This document shows positions 16,266 to 24,484 of a DNA stretch of 64,000 bases, piece after piece. Source of the DNA: Thalassotalea euphylliae (GTDB lineage: Bacteria; Pseudomonadota; Gammaproteobacteria; Enterobacterales; Alteromonadaceae); contig NZ_QUOV01000001.1 in assembly GCF_003390395.1 (NCBI RefSeq), forward strand, positions 2,542,001 to 2,606,000, written 5' to 3'. The translations under genes were made by a program, and so were the position numbers. The first letter of the stretch is position 1. The number at the start of each line of letters is the position of its first letter. Under the pieces are notes generated by a model, which did not search any database, was not told where the DNA came from, and saw only the letters and a program-made list of their open reading frames with translations.

Positions 16266-18194
16266 TTAATAATCAATCTCTTCAACTAACTCTTTCAATG
16301 CGTCCATATGTGTAGAGGTATTTTTACCATAACGCTCAAATGTTACGTTATCAGACTTCATATGGCCGACCACTTGTTTAACCATATACCCGTCACAGCC
16401 TTTAAACTTCAAACGAGAAATAAACGTTGTTCTAAAACTGTGAAAGTCGATCATTATTCCTTGTTGTGCTTCTTGATCTTTATCGACTCCCATATTTCTA
16501 AGAGCGGTTCTATTAAACCAACGAGAAATAGGTTCAGCCCAGCCATCTCGTTTTTTCTCAGTCTTCCCTACTCTTATCTGAGAGAAAACTATTTCCTCAC
16601 CTTTATTTCTCTTTTCCTCTACAAACTTGATTAACCCCAGTTCTATTAATTTTGAATGAACAGGAACAACTCTTCGAGACGACTCTGTTTTTAATTTCTT
16701 ATCAGTTAAATTAATAAAATGAATGCCTTTTACTATTTGAAAGTCGTCAACTGTTAAAGCAGCTATCTCATTAAGTCGCATTCCGGTGTATAACGCCACC
16801 TTAGGAAACCAATATATATCATCACGAATTGTTTTAGCTTCCGACTTTTTAAGCGGCTCGTAAGCCATAATTTTATTGATTTCACTTTGCGTATAAGAAC
16901 GTCTGGAAGCTGTGTTTTTATCCGTTTCTTTAATACTTAGCTTCGTAAACTGATTGCCTTGATTAATTTTTTTATGTTGATAGCACCAATTAAAAAACGC
17001 ACCATAATTTGATAAATATTTATTGAGTGTGGCTACCGATATAGTTTCTTGTTTTCTACCTTTTTCACCATTGGCGTATTTGGAAAGTAAACTTTTTTTA
17101 ATCTCTACTGCCTGTTCTCTACCAAAATTAAGAATATTGCAGTCTTCACCAATCAAGGAATAGAGATACTCAAATGCTATTTCATACTGTCTAACCGTGT
17201 CAGCTTGTGCGGACTTAGCTTTTTCCACCATAAAAAACTTAGCCATTTCTGATAACCGAACGGCTTCTTCGGCTTCTTTTTTAGCCATTTGTTCTTCCTT
17301 AAAATCTTTAATAGTGGATAATGTTTCTTGTAGCGTTGCGAACATTTCGCTAAACGATTGCATATGAGTTGGCGACAAAGACTCACGGTCAAATGCTTCT
17401 TCGCTAAAACAATCAAAGCTTTGCTTGTATTCTTTGAGCTGTTTAGCCAAGGATTGCTTAAAGCTGAACTCTAAATTCAAATGACGAGCGACAAACCGAG
17501 CAAGCGCTTCACCGTCTGGTTCGTCTGTATAAACTTCAAGAGGAAAGGCTTTTACATAACTTTCTCCATACCCAAATTCAGAAAATAATTTTTCCGCTGC
17601 TGTTGCCTGAGTTAAGGATAATTGACTATCAGAAGGCTGTTTTGCACGCCTAAATTCATTTGTTCGAGTAAAGGCTGCGTAATCATCTAAAAACGATAAT
17701 AAATAGCCTTTTTGAGCCAATAACTCAGTATTGCCATTAAAGCCTTGTGGTGAAATGTTACTTTGTAAATACTCTTGGAATGTTGATATATCTTTGGGGT
17801 TAATCTCTGGTAACTCGTCTAACGACTCAGTTACAGACATTTCAGCAGCGATAGCTTGTTTACCCCAAGATAAATACTGCTTAAACCGCTCTTTTAGGTA
17901 ATTGCGAAAATCCCACTTCTCGCCCTGCATATCTTCCTTCGCTTGCGCTTCTCTTATTTCACGCACCATATCCATAGCTTCTGAATAGTCCCACATACTG
18001 CTCTCCCTAAATAACAACGGTTTAATTAACAGTGCTAACCGTTGAGCTACATTTAAATCAGACGTATTGAGACTACCAATAAAAAACTGATTTTCAAGAG
18101 AAAAAAGCTTGATTATTTGATTTGGAATGCGAACTCTGAAATAAAAATTTTTCGAGTGAGGATATTTGTATAAATAGTGACTTAGTCTTTTCAT
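16266..18194 (-). CDS. Tyrosine-family site-specific integrase of the island
   Basis: 642 aa, long for the family because of an extended helical N-terminal region. It begins with a beta-rich motif (HYLYKYPHSKNFYFRVRIP) seen in integrases of proteobacterial islands. All catalytic residues are present: Arg473 (TGMRLNEIAAL), a Lys in DKKLKTESSRR (about 500), His585 and Arg588 (HSFRTTF), His611 (VVGHMKS) and Tyr622 (FERYGKN). It catalyses integration and excision at the 3' end of tRNA-Ser. It lies 95 bases from the tRNA and is followed by the 406-aa gene. Putative arm sites overlap its upstream region, so it may be autoregulated. The enzyme looks intact, so the island may still be mobile. Confidence 0.95.
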   Translation of the reverse strand: MKRLSHYLYKYPHSKNFYFRVRIPNQIIKLFSLENQFFIGSLNTSDLNVAQRLALLIKPLLFRESSMWDYSEAMDMVREIREAQAKEDMQGEKWDFRNYLKERFKQYLSWGKQAIAAEMSVTESLDELPEINPKDISTFQEYLQSNISPQGFNGNTELLAQKGYLLSFLDDYAAFTRTNEFRRAKQPSDSQLSLTQATAAEKLFSEFGYGESYVKAFPLEVYTDEPDGEALARFVARHLNLEFSFKQSLAKQLKEYKQSFDCFSEEAFDRESLSPTHMQSFSEMFATLQETLSTIKDFKEEQMAKKEAEEAVRLSEMAKFFMVEKAKSAQADTVRQYEIAFEYLYSLIGEDCNILNFGREQAVEIKKSLLSKYANGEKGRKQETISVATLNKYLSNYGAFFNWCYQHKKINQGNQFTKLSIKETDKNTASRRSYTQSEINKIMAYEPLKKSEAKTIRDDIYWFPKVALYTGMRLNEIAALTVDDFQIVKGIHFINLTDKKLKTESSRRVVPVHSKLIELGLIKFVEEKRNKGEEIVFSQIRVGKTEKKRDGWAEPISRWFNRTALRNMGVDKDQEAQQGIMIDFHSFRTTFISRLKFKGCDGYMVKQVVGHMKSDNVTFERYGKNTSTHMDALKELVEEIDY

Positions 18195-18203
18195 AACTTG
18201 CCT

Positions 18204-18227
18204 ATTGTGACTAAGTTATGTGACAGA
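18204..18227. repeat. Putative integrase arm-type repeats, right end
   Basis: TTGTGACTAAGTT (18205-18217) and TTATGTGACAGA (18216-18227) directly precede the integrase gene. Both words also occur in the first 115 bases of the island at its other end. Confidence 0.55.
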
Positions 18228-18288
18228 CCTTAAAAATCGTAAAAAAACACTTTTATAACTATATGTTTTTAATGATTTATTTAAATTT

Positions 18289-18307
18289 ATGGCGGTGACG
18301 GAGAGAT
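18289..18307 (+). repeat. Right attachment-site copy
   Basis: 19 bases identical to 11856-11874, lying within the 3' end of tRNA-Ser, so integration rebuilds an intact tRNA. Confidence 0.9.
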
Positions 18308-18377
18308 TCGAACTCTCGATACGTTGCCGTATACACACTTTCCAGGCGTGCTCCTTCAGCCACTCGGACACGTCACC
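18290..18377 (-). tRNA. tRNA-Ser (anticodon GGA)
   Basis: 88 nt on the minus strand with encoded CCA. The acceptor GGTGACG pairs with CGTCACC, the discriminator is G, and the long class-II variable arm and the T-arm GAGAGTTCGAATCTCTC are present. The anticodon loop reads CTGGAAA. Very close to E. coli tRNA-Ser(GGA). Its 3' end is the attachment site of the island. Confidence 0.97.
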
Positions 18378-18463
18378 TTATTTTGAATAGATTGTCTTGC
18401 TAAGTAACTTAGGATCAGTACTTCATTAGCTAGACAGTGCTTTAAAAAAGCTGCGCTATGTTA

Positions 18464-18492
18464 GAAAAAAAGCCTTGTTTTAGCAAGGCTTT
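18464..18492 (-). terminator. nadA terminator
   Basis: AAAGCCTTG (18469-18477) pairs with CAAGGCTTT (18484-18492) around a 6-base loop. On the minus strand the stem is followed by a T run, 80 bases after the nadA stop. Confidence 0.85.
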
Positions 18493-18573
18493 CTTTATTA
18501 TTTGCAGGTAACTGCTCAGTCGTTAATCAGTTCGTCTGATTTCAGCAACAAATATTGCTGGATTGCTTACAGT

Positions 18574-19614
18574 TTAGCGCTTTAACGAAGCAGAGAATTC
18601 CAACATGCGGTTGGTTGAACGCAGTGCACCTTCGCGTAGTTCCATGTCGACGAAGATTTCTTTACCTGATGGGTCAATTAGCGCTTCTTCAATCGCTTTT
18701 AGGCCATTCATTGCCATCCACGGGCAATGTGCACAGCTGCGACATGCCGCCCCTTGACCTGCGGTTGGCGCTTCGAAGAATTCTTTTTCTGGGCATAACT
18801 GCTGCATTTTGTAGAAAATGCCACGGTCGGTCGCAACAATAAACTTCTTGTTCGGTAACTCTTGTGCAGCTTTAATCAATTGGCTAGTTGAACCCACCGC
18901 ATCCGCTAGTTCGACAATTTCCGCTGGCGATTCAGGGTGCACTAAAACGGCTGCATCAGGGTGCAGACCTTTCATGTCTTTTAACGCTTTGGTTTTGAAC
19001 TCGTCGTGAACGATACAAGCACCCTGCCACATCAGCATGTCAGCACCTGTTTGCTTTTCGATATAGTTACCCAAGTGGCGATCTGGACCCCAAAGGATTT
19101 TTTCGCCTTGTTCGTCTAAATGTTCAACGATTTCAAGTGCACAAGAAGAGGTAACAATCCAGTCTGCGCGTGCTTTTACCGCAGTAGAAGTATTAGCGTA
19201 AACCACTACCGTACGATCTGGGTGCTCGTTACAAAACGCATCGAACTTGTCGATTGGGCAGCCTAAATCTAGTGAACAAGTGGCTTCAAGTGTTGGCATA
19301 ACCACTGTTTTTTCTGGCGTAAGTACTTTGGCGGTTTCCCCCATAAAACGTACACCAGCAACAATTAAGGTGTCAGCTTCGTGCTGGTTACCAAAACGAG
19401 CCATTTCTAACGAGTCAGCAACACAGCCGCCGGTTTCTTCGGCTAATGCTTGGATTTCTGGGTCTGTGTAGTAATGCGCGATAAGTACTGCATTTTTTTC
19501 TTTTAACAGCTTTTTGATACTTTCTTTGTACTGCGCTTTTTGCTCAGCAGTAAGAGGCTGAGGTTTGGCAGGAAATTGAAAATCAATATCAACTGCTAAG
19601 TTCGATTGTGACAT
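18574..19614 (-). CDS. nadA: Quinolinate synthase A
   Basis: 346 aa, normal length. It condenses iminoaspartate (from NadB) with dihydroxyacetone phosphate to quinolinate in NAD synthesis, using a [4Fe-4S] cluster. Visible marks are [20 protein letters not shown] near the start, the MGETAKVL region, cluster cysteines in CSLDLGCP and the C-terminal [13 protein letters not shown]. It is a single-gene unit on the minus strand with its own terminator, between tRNA-Ser and the tRNA-Lys region. NadB and NadC are not in the window. Confidence 0.97.
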   Translation of the reverse strand: MSQSNLAVDIDFQFPAKPQPLTAEQKAQYKESIKKLLKEKNAVLIAHYYTDPEIQALAEETGGCVADSLEMARFGNQHEADTLIVAGVRFMGETAKVLTPEKTVVMPTLEATCSLDLGCPIDKFDAFCNEHPDRTVVVYANTSTAVKARADWIVTSSCALEIVEHLDEQGEKILWGPDRHLGNYIEKQTGADMLMWQGACIVHDEFKTKALKDMKGLHPDAAVLVHPESPAEIVELADAVGSTSQLIKAAQELPNKKFIVATDRGIFYKMQQLCPEKEFFEAPTAGQGAACRSCAHCPWMAMNGLKAIEEALIDPSGKEIFVDMELREGALRSTNRMLEFSASLKR

Positions 19615-19935
19615 TACCTTTCTCTAAACTAATTTCTTGACGGGAACAAAATCGGGTGACGATTATACGCCAAAGCCATTAGAAAGTGTACCTAAGGTCA
19701 TGGCGTTGTCATATATCCTAGTTAAAATCCGAATAACGGTGATTACTTTCTTGAAAGGCTATAAACAGGTCAATACTCGCTTGGGCTTATTTGACTGTTC
19801 TACCGCTGAAATAGCGAATTTAACTCTAAAGGTTTGAGAATAAAGCGTTGGTTTTAAAGAAATTTGGCTTTTGATTGAGGTACAACAGTTAAAAGCCTTG
19901 GCTTTAATATCTATTTTATTTGAGATTTGAGAGTA
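19615..19935. other. Upstream region of nadA merging into tRNA relics
   Basis: No gene seen. The nadA promoter should lie in the first 150 bases. At 19791-19817 the text GACTGTTCTACC...CTGAAATAGCGA resembles the 5' half of the tRNA-Lys complement, and 19888-19905 holds one copy of the AAAAGCCTTGGCTTT element. This suggests that very decayed units continue beyond the recognisable array. Confidence 0.4.
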
Positions 19936-20653
19936 AAGTGCTCGGTGGTGAAGGGTTTTGATCTGCGACATTTAATTTAGGTAAAAAACGTTAAAAGCCT
20001 TGGCTTTGATTTTTTCAGTAAATTAGGATTCCTAAGTAAGGTGGTCGATGGCGAATTATTTGAGCCTGCGACACGTAATTTGGGTAAGAACGTTAAAAGC
20101 CTTGGCTTTGATTTTTTCAGTAAATTAGGATTCCTAAGTAAGGTGGTCGATGGCGAATTATTTGAGCCTGCGACACGTAATTTAGGTAAAAACGTTAAAA
20201 GCCTTGGCTTTGATTTTTTACGGTAAATTAGGATTCGTAAGTAAGGTGGTCGTTCGTAAAAGATTAGAACCTTCGACACTTAATTTAGGTAAAAACGTTA
20301 AAAGCCTTGGCTTTGATTTTTTAGGTAAATTAGGATTTGAAAGTAAGGTGGTCGGTCGTGAAGGATTTGAACCTTTGACACATAATTTGGGTAAAAACGT
20401 TAAAAGCCTTGGCTTTGATTTTTTCGGTAAATTAGGGCTTGAAAGTAAGGTGGTCGGTCGTAAAAGATTAGAACCTTCGACACTTAATTTAGGTAAAAAC
20501 GTTAAAAGCCTTGGCTTTGATTTTTTCGGTAAATTAGGGCTTGAAAGTAAGGTGGTCGGTCGTGAAGGATTTGAACCTTTGACACATAATTTGGGTAATA
20601 ACGTTAAAAGCCTTGGCTTTGGGTATCACTGTAAACTTTAGATTTGAAAGCAA
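19936..20653. repeat. 102-bp tandem array of decayed tRNA-Lys 3' halves
   Basis: Seven units start at about 19936, 20040, 20142, 20245, 20347, 20449 and 20551 (period 102-104). Each unit, read on the minus strand, holds a T-arm, acceptor 3' strand and CCA like those of the neighbouring tRNA-Lys genes. The anticodon and D halves are replaced by a spacer with the dyad AAAGCC-TT-GGCTTT followed on the plus strand by GATTTTTT. Similarity to intact tRNA-Lys is best in the units closest to the real genes (unit 20551 differs by one base in the T-stem) and fades with distance. None can make a functional tRNA. Confidence 0.85.
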
Positions 20654-20655
20654 GG

Positions 20656-20731
20656 TGGTCGGTCGTGAAGGATTTGAACCTTCGACAAATTGGTTAAAAG
20701 CCAACTGCTCTACCAACTGAGCTAACGACCG
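20656..20731 (-). tRNA. tRNA-Lys (UUU), copy 1
   Basis: 76 nt with encoded CCA. The acceptor CGGTCGT pairs fully with ACGACCG, the D-arm is GCTC-AGTTGGTA-GAGC, the anticodon loop is CTTTTAA and the T-arm is GAAGG-TTCAAAT-CCTTC. It is the copy next to the decayed array and is transcribed towards it. Confidence 0.97.
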
Positions 20732-20774
20732 ATATAGATTTGATATTTTGTCACCACTCTAACAAGGTTAGAAA

Positions 20775-20876
20775 GGTTGTAGGCCGTAAAAGATTTAAAC
20801 CTTCGACCATTCTTTGGGTTCAAGTGTTAAAAGCCTTGGCTTTTCTCTCTACTTAAACTCATTCACCTGAAAAAGG
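20775..20876. pseudogene. Isolated decayed tRNA-Lys unit between copies 1 and 2
   Basis: Same plan as the 102-bp array units: a degenerate acceptor/T-arm complement (GGTTGTAGGCCGTAAAAGAT) followed by GTTAAAAGCCTTGGCTTTT. It shows that the relic unit is interspersed with functional tRNA genes. Confidence 0.75.
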
Positions 20877-20952
20877 TGGTCGGTCGTGAAGGATTTGAAC
20901 CTTCGACAAATTGGTTAAAAGCCAACTGCTCTACCAACTGAGCTAACGACCG
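20877..20952 (-). tRNA. tRNA-Lys (UUU), copy 2
   Basis: Identical in all 76 bases to copy 1. It is followed by a 45-base spacer nearly identical to the one beside copy 1, so the duplication unit included flanking sequence. Confidence 0.97.
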
Positions 20953-20997
20953 ATATAGATTTGATTTTTTGTCACCACTCTAACAAGGTTAGAAAGG

Positions 20998-21073
20998 TGG
21001 TCGGTCGTGAAGGATTTGAACCTTCGACAAATTGGTTAAAAGCCAACTGCTCTACCAACTGAGCTAACGACCG
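20998..21073 (-). tRNA. tRNA-Lys (UUU), copy 3
   Basis: Identical to copy 1; it lies 45 bases from copy 2. The other flank (91 bases) contains four 15-bp tandem repeats. Confidence 0.97.
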
Positions 21074-21090
21074 ATATCAGATTTTTATTT

Positions 21091-21150
21091 CTGTTACTTA
21101 CTTAACTGTTACTTACTTAACTGTTACTTACTTAACTGTTAATTACTTAA
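21091..21150 (+). repeat. Four tandem 15-bp repeats in the tRNA spacer
   Basis: CTGTTACTTACTTAA is repeated at 21091, 21106 and 21121, with a one-base variant (CTGTTAATTACTTAA) at 21136. This is slippage-type expansion inside the tRNA-Lys transcript spacer. Confidence 0.9.
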
Positions 21151-21164
21151 CAAGGTTAAGAAAG

Positions 21165-21240
21165 TGGTCGGTCGTGAAGGATTTGAACCTTCGACAAATT
21201 GGTTAAAAGCCAACTGCTCTACCAACTGAGCTAACGACCG
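21165..21240 (-). tRNA. tRNA-Lys (UUU), copy 4
   Basis: Identical to copy 1 over 76 bases; the spacers on each side (91 and 65 bases) differ from those of copies 1-3. Confidence 0.97.
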
Positions 21241-21305
21241 ATATCAGAAATTTTACGTCAATTTACATCACTACTTATTTGGTATTCGCATTGCTGCGAA
21301 AAGAG

Positions 21306-21381
21306 TGGTCGGTCGTGAAGGATTTGAACCTTCGACAAATTGGTTAAAAGCCAACTGCTCTACCAACTGAGCTAACGACCG
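21306..21381 (-). tRNA. tRNA-Lys (UUU), copy 5
   Basis: Identical to copy 1; 65 bases from copy 4 and 54 from copy 6, with unique spacers. Confidence 0.97.
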
Positions 21382-21435
21382 ATATAAATTGTTGTCACAA
21401 ATGAGTTACCTCACACTTCCCCTTGGTAAGAAAAG

Positions 21436-21511
21436 TGGTCGGTCGTGAAGGATTTGAACCTTCGACAAATTGGTTAAAAGCCAACTGCTCTACCAACTGA
21501 GCTAACGACCG
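21436..21511 (-). tRNA. tRNA-Lys (UUU), copy 6
   Basis: Identical to copy 1. It is the promoter-proximal copy on the minus strand, so a promoter for the cluster should lie at about 21515-21600, between it and cpoB. The tRNA set may also be read through from the tol-pal operon, since no clear terminator is seen after cpoB. Confidence 0.97.
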
Positions 21512-21657
21512 ACATTTGTTGTTGCGTTGCCCTCTCGTTCAACGCGCCGCATATGATACTTATAATTTTTGTCAGTGCAACAACATTTTTGATGTTTTTT
21601 AGTAATTCAGGTTTGTTTGCCCAAATAGCAAACAAATAGAATAAGTTACCGACAAAT

Positions 21658-22425
21658 TTACTGTAAACTTTGCAATCTAGGCTGGGCTAATTGTGCTGCA
21701 GTCGAGTCTGGGTACTGCGCAATCAATTGCTGATACATAGCAACCGCTTTAGCGTTTTGACCTTGCTTTTGTGCAACCATGCCTAGTTTTAGCATAGCAT
21801 CAGGGCGTTTATTTGAAGTGGTGTGACGCTGAACGACAATATCGAACTCAGCGGCAGCTTGCGCTAACTCACCTTTGTTGAATAACAACTGACCTAGCCA
21901 GTAATGAGCATTAGGTGCGTAGGAAGAATTAGGAAAGTTTTTATTGAACGCTTGAAACTCAGGAATCGCTTTATCGTACTGCTTTTCTTTAAGCACCATA
22001 TTAACTGCACGATCATACGCTTGATTTTCAGTTAAATTGCTACTGTAGTTAGTTGCAGGAGCTGAACCTTGCGGTGCGGCAAGTGCAGCAGGCACTTGGG
22101 CAGGCGTTTTAAGCGCTTCAGAAACACGGCGTTCAATTTCTTGATACAGCTCGCGTTGACGTTCAAGCACTTGCGTGAGTTGGTGGCTATGTAACTCAGT
22201 TACACCGCGCAATTCACTCATCTCTGTTTGTAATTCATCAAGCTGACGTTGAATATTTACTTGTGCTCGATTACGTGCGCTTAATTGACGCTCTAAATTC
22301 GCGATACGATCTGACAACGAACCAGAGCCAGCATTTACTTCTAACACCGGTGCCGGTTGCTGAGCTAGCACTACAGGAGTGCTAGCTGCAACAAAAAGCC
22401 CGAATAAAACTTTATTGAGTTTCAT
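21658..22425 (-). CDS. cpoB: Cell division coordinator CpoB (YbgF)
   Basis: 255 aa. Signal peptide (MKLNKVLFGLFVAASTPVVL, cut near LAQQ), then a coiled coil (about residues 35-95) used for trimerisation. The C-terminal domain consists of TPR repeats (about 130-255: YDRAVNMVLKEKQYDKAIPEF, APNAHYWLGQLLFNKG). It is a periplasmic protein that links Tol-Pal to PBP1B during septation. It lies last in the tol-pal operon, 40 bases after pal, as in most gammaproteobacteria. Confidence 0.95.
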   Translation of the reverse strand: MKLNKVLFGLFVAASTPVVLAQQPAPVLEVNAGSGSLSDRIANLERQLSARNRAQVNIQRQLDELQTEMSELRGVTELHSHQLTQVLERQRELYQEIERRVSEALKTPAQVPAALAAPQGSAPATNYSSNLTENQAYDRAVNMVLKEKQYDKAIPEFQAFNKNFPNSSYAPNAHYWLGQLLFNKGELAQAAAEFDIVVQRHTTSNKRPDAMLKLGMVAQKQGQNAKAVAMYQQLIAQYPDSTAAQLAQPRLQSLQ

Positions 22426-22465
22426 TACCGTCCTATTTACCTAGTTACTTGTAATTAGTTACGAA

Positions 22466-23011
22466 TTAGTAAACTAATACAGCACGACGGTTTTTAGCAA
22501 AAGCCGCTTCAGTGCGATCTTTTACCATTGGCTTTTCTTCACCGTAGCTTACAACGCTAAGTTGTGACGGAGAAACGCCCATGTTTTCTAAGTAAGTAAC
22601 AACCGCTTTTGCACGACGCTCGCCAAGTGCAATGTTGTATTCTGGCGTACCACGCTCATCTGCGTGGCCTTCAATTAGTACTTTAACACCTGAGTTGTTG
22701 TTCAAGTATTTAGCATGTGCATCAAGCATTGCTGAGTATGAGCCTGATAATGATGAAGTATCGAAGTCGAAGTACACAATGTGCTCAGAGCGAAGTTGCT
22801 CTAATTCACGACGCTTTTGCTCTTCAATTTCAGCTGCGCGTTGTGCCGCTGTTACTTGTACGTTGTCTGACGTTTGAGTTTGTGAAGCTGTTTGACTTGC
22901 GTTGGTGTCAACTTGGCTTTGACCGTCAGTATCTGAGCTTGAGCTACAAGCTCCTAATGCAAGCATAGGTAATGCAATTGCTACACTCTTCATTACTTTA
23001 TTCAAGCGCAT
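22466..23011 (-). CDS. pal: Peptidoglycan-associated lipoprotein Pal
   Basis: 181 aa. The ATG at 23011 is preferred over 23029 because AAGGA lies nine bases upstream and the peptide then starts MRLNKVMKS with a lipobox LALGAC (Cys at about 22). A Ser/Thr/Gln-rich linker follows, then an OmpA-type peptidoglycan-binding domain (VLIEGHADERGTPEYNIALG ... RRAVLVY). Pal is anchored in the outer membrane and binds TolB and peptidoglycan. It lies between tolB and cpoB. Confidence 0.97.
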   Translation of the reverse strand: MRLNKVMKSVAIALPMLALGACSSSSDTDGQSQVDTNASQTASQTQTSDNVQVTAAQRAAEIEEQKRRELEQLRSEHIVYFDFDTSSLSGSYSAMLDAHAKYLNNNSGVKVLIEGHADERGTPEYNIALGERRAKAVVTYLENMGVSPSQLSVVSYGEEKPMVKDRTEAAFAKNRRAVLVY

Positions 23012-23053
23012 TTTATTTTCCTTATTCATGTAAATAGAATTAACTAATAATTA

Positions 23054-24424
23054 TTATAAAAATGGTGACCAAGCTGGCGATTTTACTTGTCCATTCAATG
23101 CCGGTAAGCGAGCTTTGAAGCGGCCATCAACAGACACTAAACTCAACACTTGGCGACTTCTGTGCATAGTGCTATAGATTATCATGCCACCATTTGGTGA
23201 TACACTCGGCGACTCATCTAAGCGAGTTTTTGTTAATACTTGGAATACACCAGTATCTAACTCTTGTTTCGCTAAATGGTACTGACCGCGCGTTCGGTTA
23301 ACCATAATTAATTGACGACCATCAGGAGTTAAACTACCACCTAAGTTCATTTCGCCGTCAAATGTTAAGCGTCTTACTTTACCATCGACTAAATTTACGC
23401 GATAAAGCTGTGGTTTTCCACCCCGTTCTGAACTAAAAATCAATGAATTACCGTCAGGACTCCAACTTGGTTCAGTGTCGATCGCACGATGGCGAGTCAC
23501 TCGACGTAACTTATTAGAAGCGATGTCTAACGTATAAATTTCAGGGTTACCATCTTTTGACAGCACTAATGCCAGTTTTTTGCCATCTGGTGAGAAACGC
23601 GGTGCACCATTGATACCAGAGAATGAACTAATTAAACGGCGCTTTCCTGTGTAGATATCAATAATATGAACTTGCGCTTGGCGGTTTTCAAACGTTACAT
23701 ATGCTAACTGCTCAGCACTTGGGTGCCATGCTGGCGACATTAAAGGTTCCTTTGACTTTAATAGCACTTGCTCGTTGTGACCGTCATAATCAGCAAAAAC
23801 CAATTGGTAAGGAAAATCACCATTGTCACGCACAATGACGTAAGCAATTTTCGTTAAGAATGCACCGCGCTCGCCGGTTAGTTTTTCATAAACAGCATTA
23901 CTAATTTGGTGAGCAAAGCGACGAAATTGACTCGCACCAATTTGTGCGCCGCTGTCTAACATTAAGTGTGCAGAGTCTGCAACCAAACGACCGCCACTTA
24001 ACATTTGAGATTTACCACCTGTGATTTGGCCGCGAATTACGTCAATTAACTGGTAATTTACTTGATAGCGCCCAATACCCGCTTCACTTACGCTGCCCAC
24101 TACGATTGCTTCAACGCCTTCTGCTGCCCACGCTGCATAGTCTACATCTTTATCTGTGTAAACTTGCTGTGGATAGCGACTTGCCGCAATTGGGCTAAAC
24201 TTGCCGCTTCGCAATAAGTCATCACTTACGACTTTGCTGATATTTTCAGGCATAGGGCCTGCGCCTTGCCATTGAAATGGCAAAACAGCGATTGGGCGTG
24301 CGCTATCAACACCTTCTGTGATGACAATTTCTAACGTTGCCGAGGCGTGGCTCGACATCATTAATAGTGCAAATGACAATACCAGCTTTAGCGACTGGCG
24401 TATGGCGTTAAATTGTTGAAACAT
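23054..24424 (-). CDS. tolB: Tol-Pal system protein TolB
   Basis: 456 aa. N-terminal signal peptide (cut near SSHASA), a TolB N-domain (about 30-165: [14 protein letters not shown]), then a six-bladed beta-propeller made of repeated WSPDG/FSPDG-type motifs (about 200-450). It is a soluble periplasmic protein that competes with peptidoglycan for Pal and receives energy from TolQRA. It is slightly longer than the E. coli protein (430 aa). The gap to tolA is 60 bases. Confidence 0.97.
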   Translation of the reverse strand: MFQQFNAIRQSLKLVLSFALLMMSSHASATLEIVITEGVDSARPIAVLPFQWQGAGPMPENISKVVSDDLLRSGKFSPIAASRYPQQVYTDKDVDYAAWAAEGVEAIVVGSVSEAGIGRYQVNYQLIDVIRGQITGGKSQMLSGGRLVADSAHLMLDSGAQIGASQFRRFAHQISNAVYEKLTGERGAFLTKIAYVIVRDNGDFPYQLVFADYDGHNEQVLLKSKEPLMSPAWHPSAEQLAYVTFENRQAQVHIIDIYTGKRRLISSFSGINGAPRFSPDGKKLALVLSKDGNPEIYTLDIASNKLRRVTRHRAIDTEPSWSPDGNSLIFSSERGGKPQLYRVNLVDGKVRRLTFDGEMNLGGSLTPDGRQLIMVNRTRGQYHLAKQELDTGVFQVLTKTRLDESPSVSPNGGMIIYSTMHRSRQVLSLVSVDGRFKARLPALNGQVKSPAWSPFL

Positions 24425-24484
24425 ATATTTTTGCTTTACTCGTTGTGGCTCTGTTAATAATTTTTATCGTGCATAGTGACCAAT

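Larger units (their letters stand above)
11856..18307. mobile_element. 6.45-kb genomic island integrated in tRNA-Ser(GGA)
   Basis: A 19-bp direct repeat (ATGGCGGTGACGGAGAGAT) is found at 11856-11874 and 18289-18307; the right copy is the 3' end of tRNA-Ser. The integrase gene lies next to the tRNA and is transcribed away from it. Inside are five AT-rich genes, all on the minus strand, in two groups (integrase + PIN-like protein; 294-, 187- and 356-aa proteins). A 525-bp structured non-coding stretch separates the groups. No phage structural genes and no conjugation apparatus are present, so the element is either an integrative mobilizable element or a satellite/defence-type island. Confidence 0.9.

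Noticed and set aside
20204..20641. 145-codon plus-strand frame with a periodic peptide
   Set aside because: It is antisense translation of tRNA-like repeats (GREGFEP pattern) kept open because the period is 34 codons; no start signal is seen.
19936..20653. CRISPR-like periodicity
   Set aside because: The whole 102-bp unit is repeated with no unique spacers, and the repeat is a tRNA-Lys relic; no cas genes are present.
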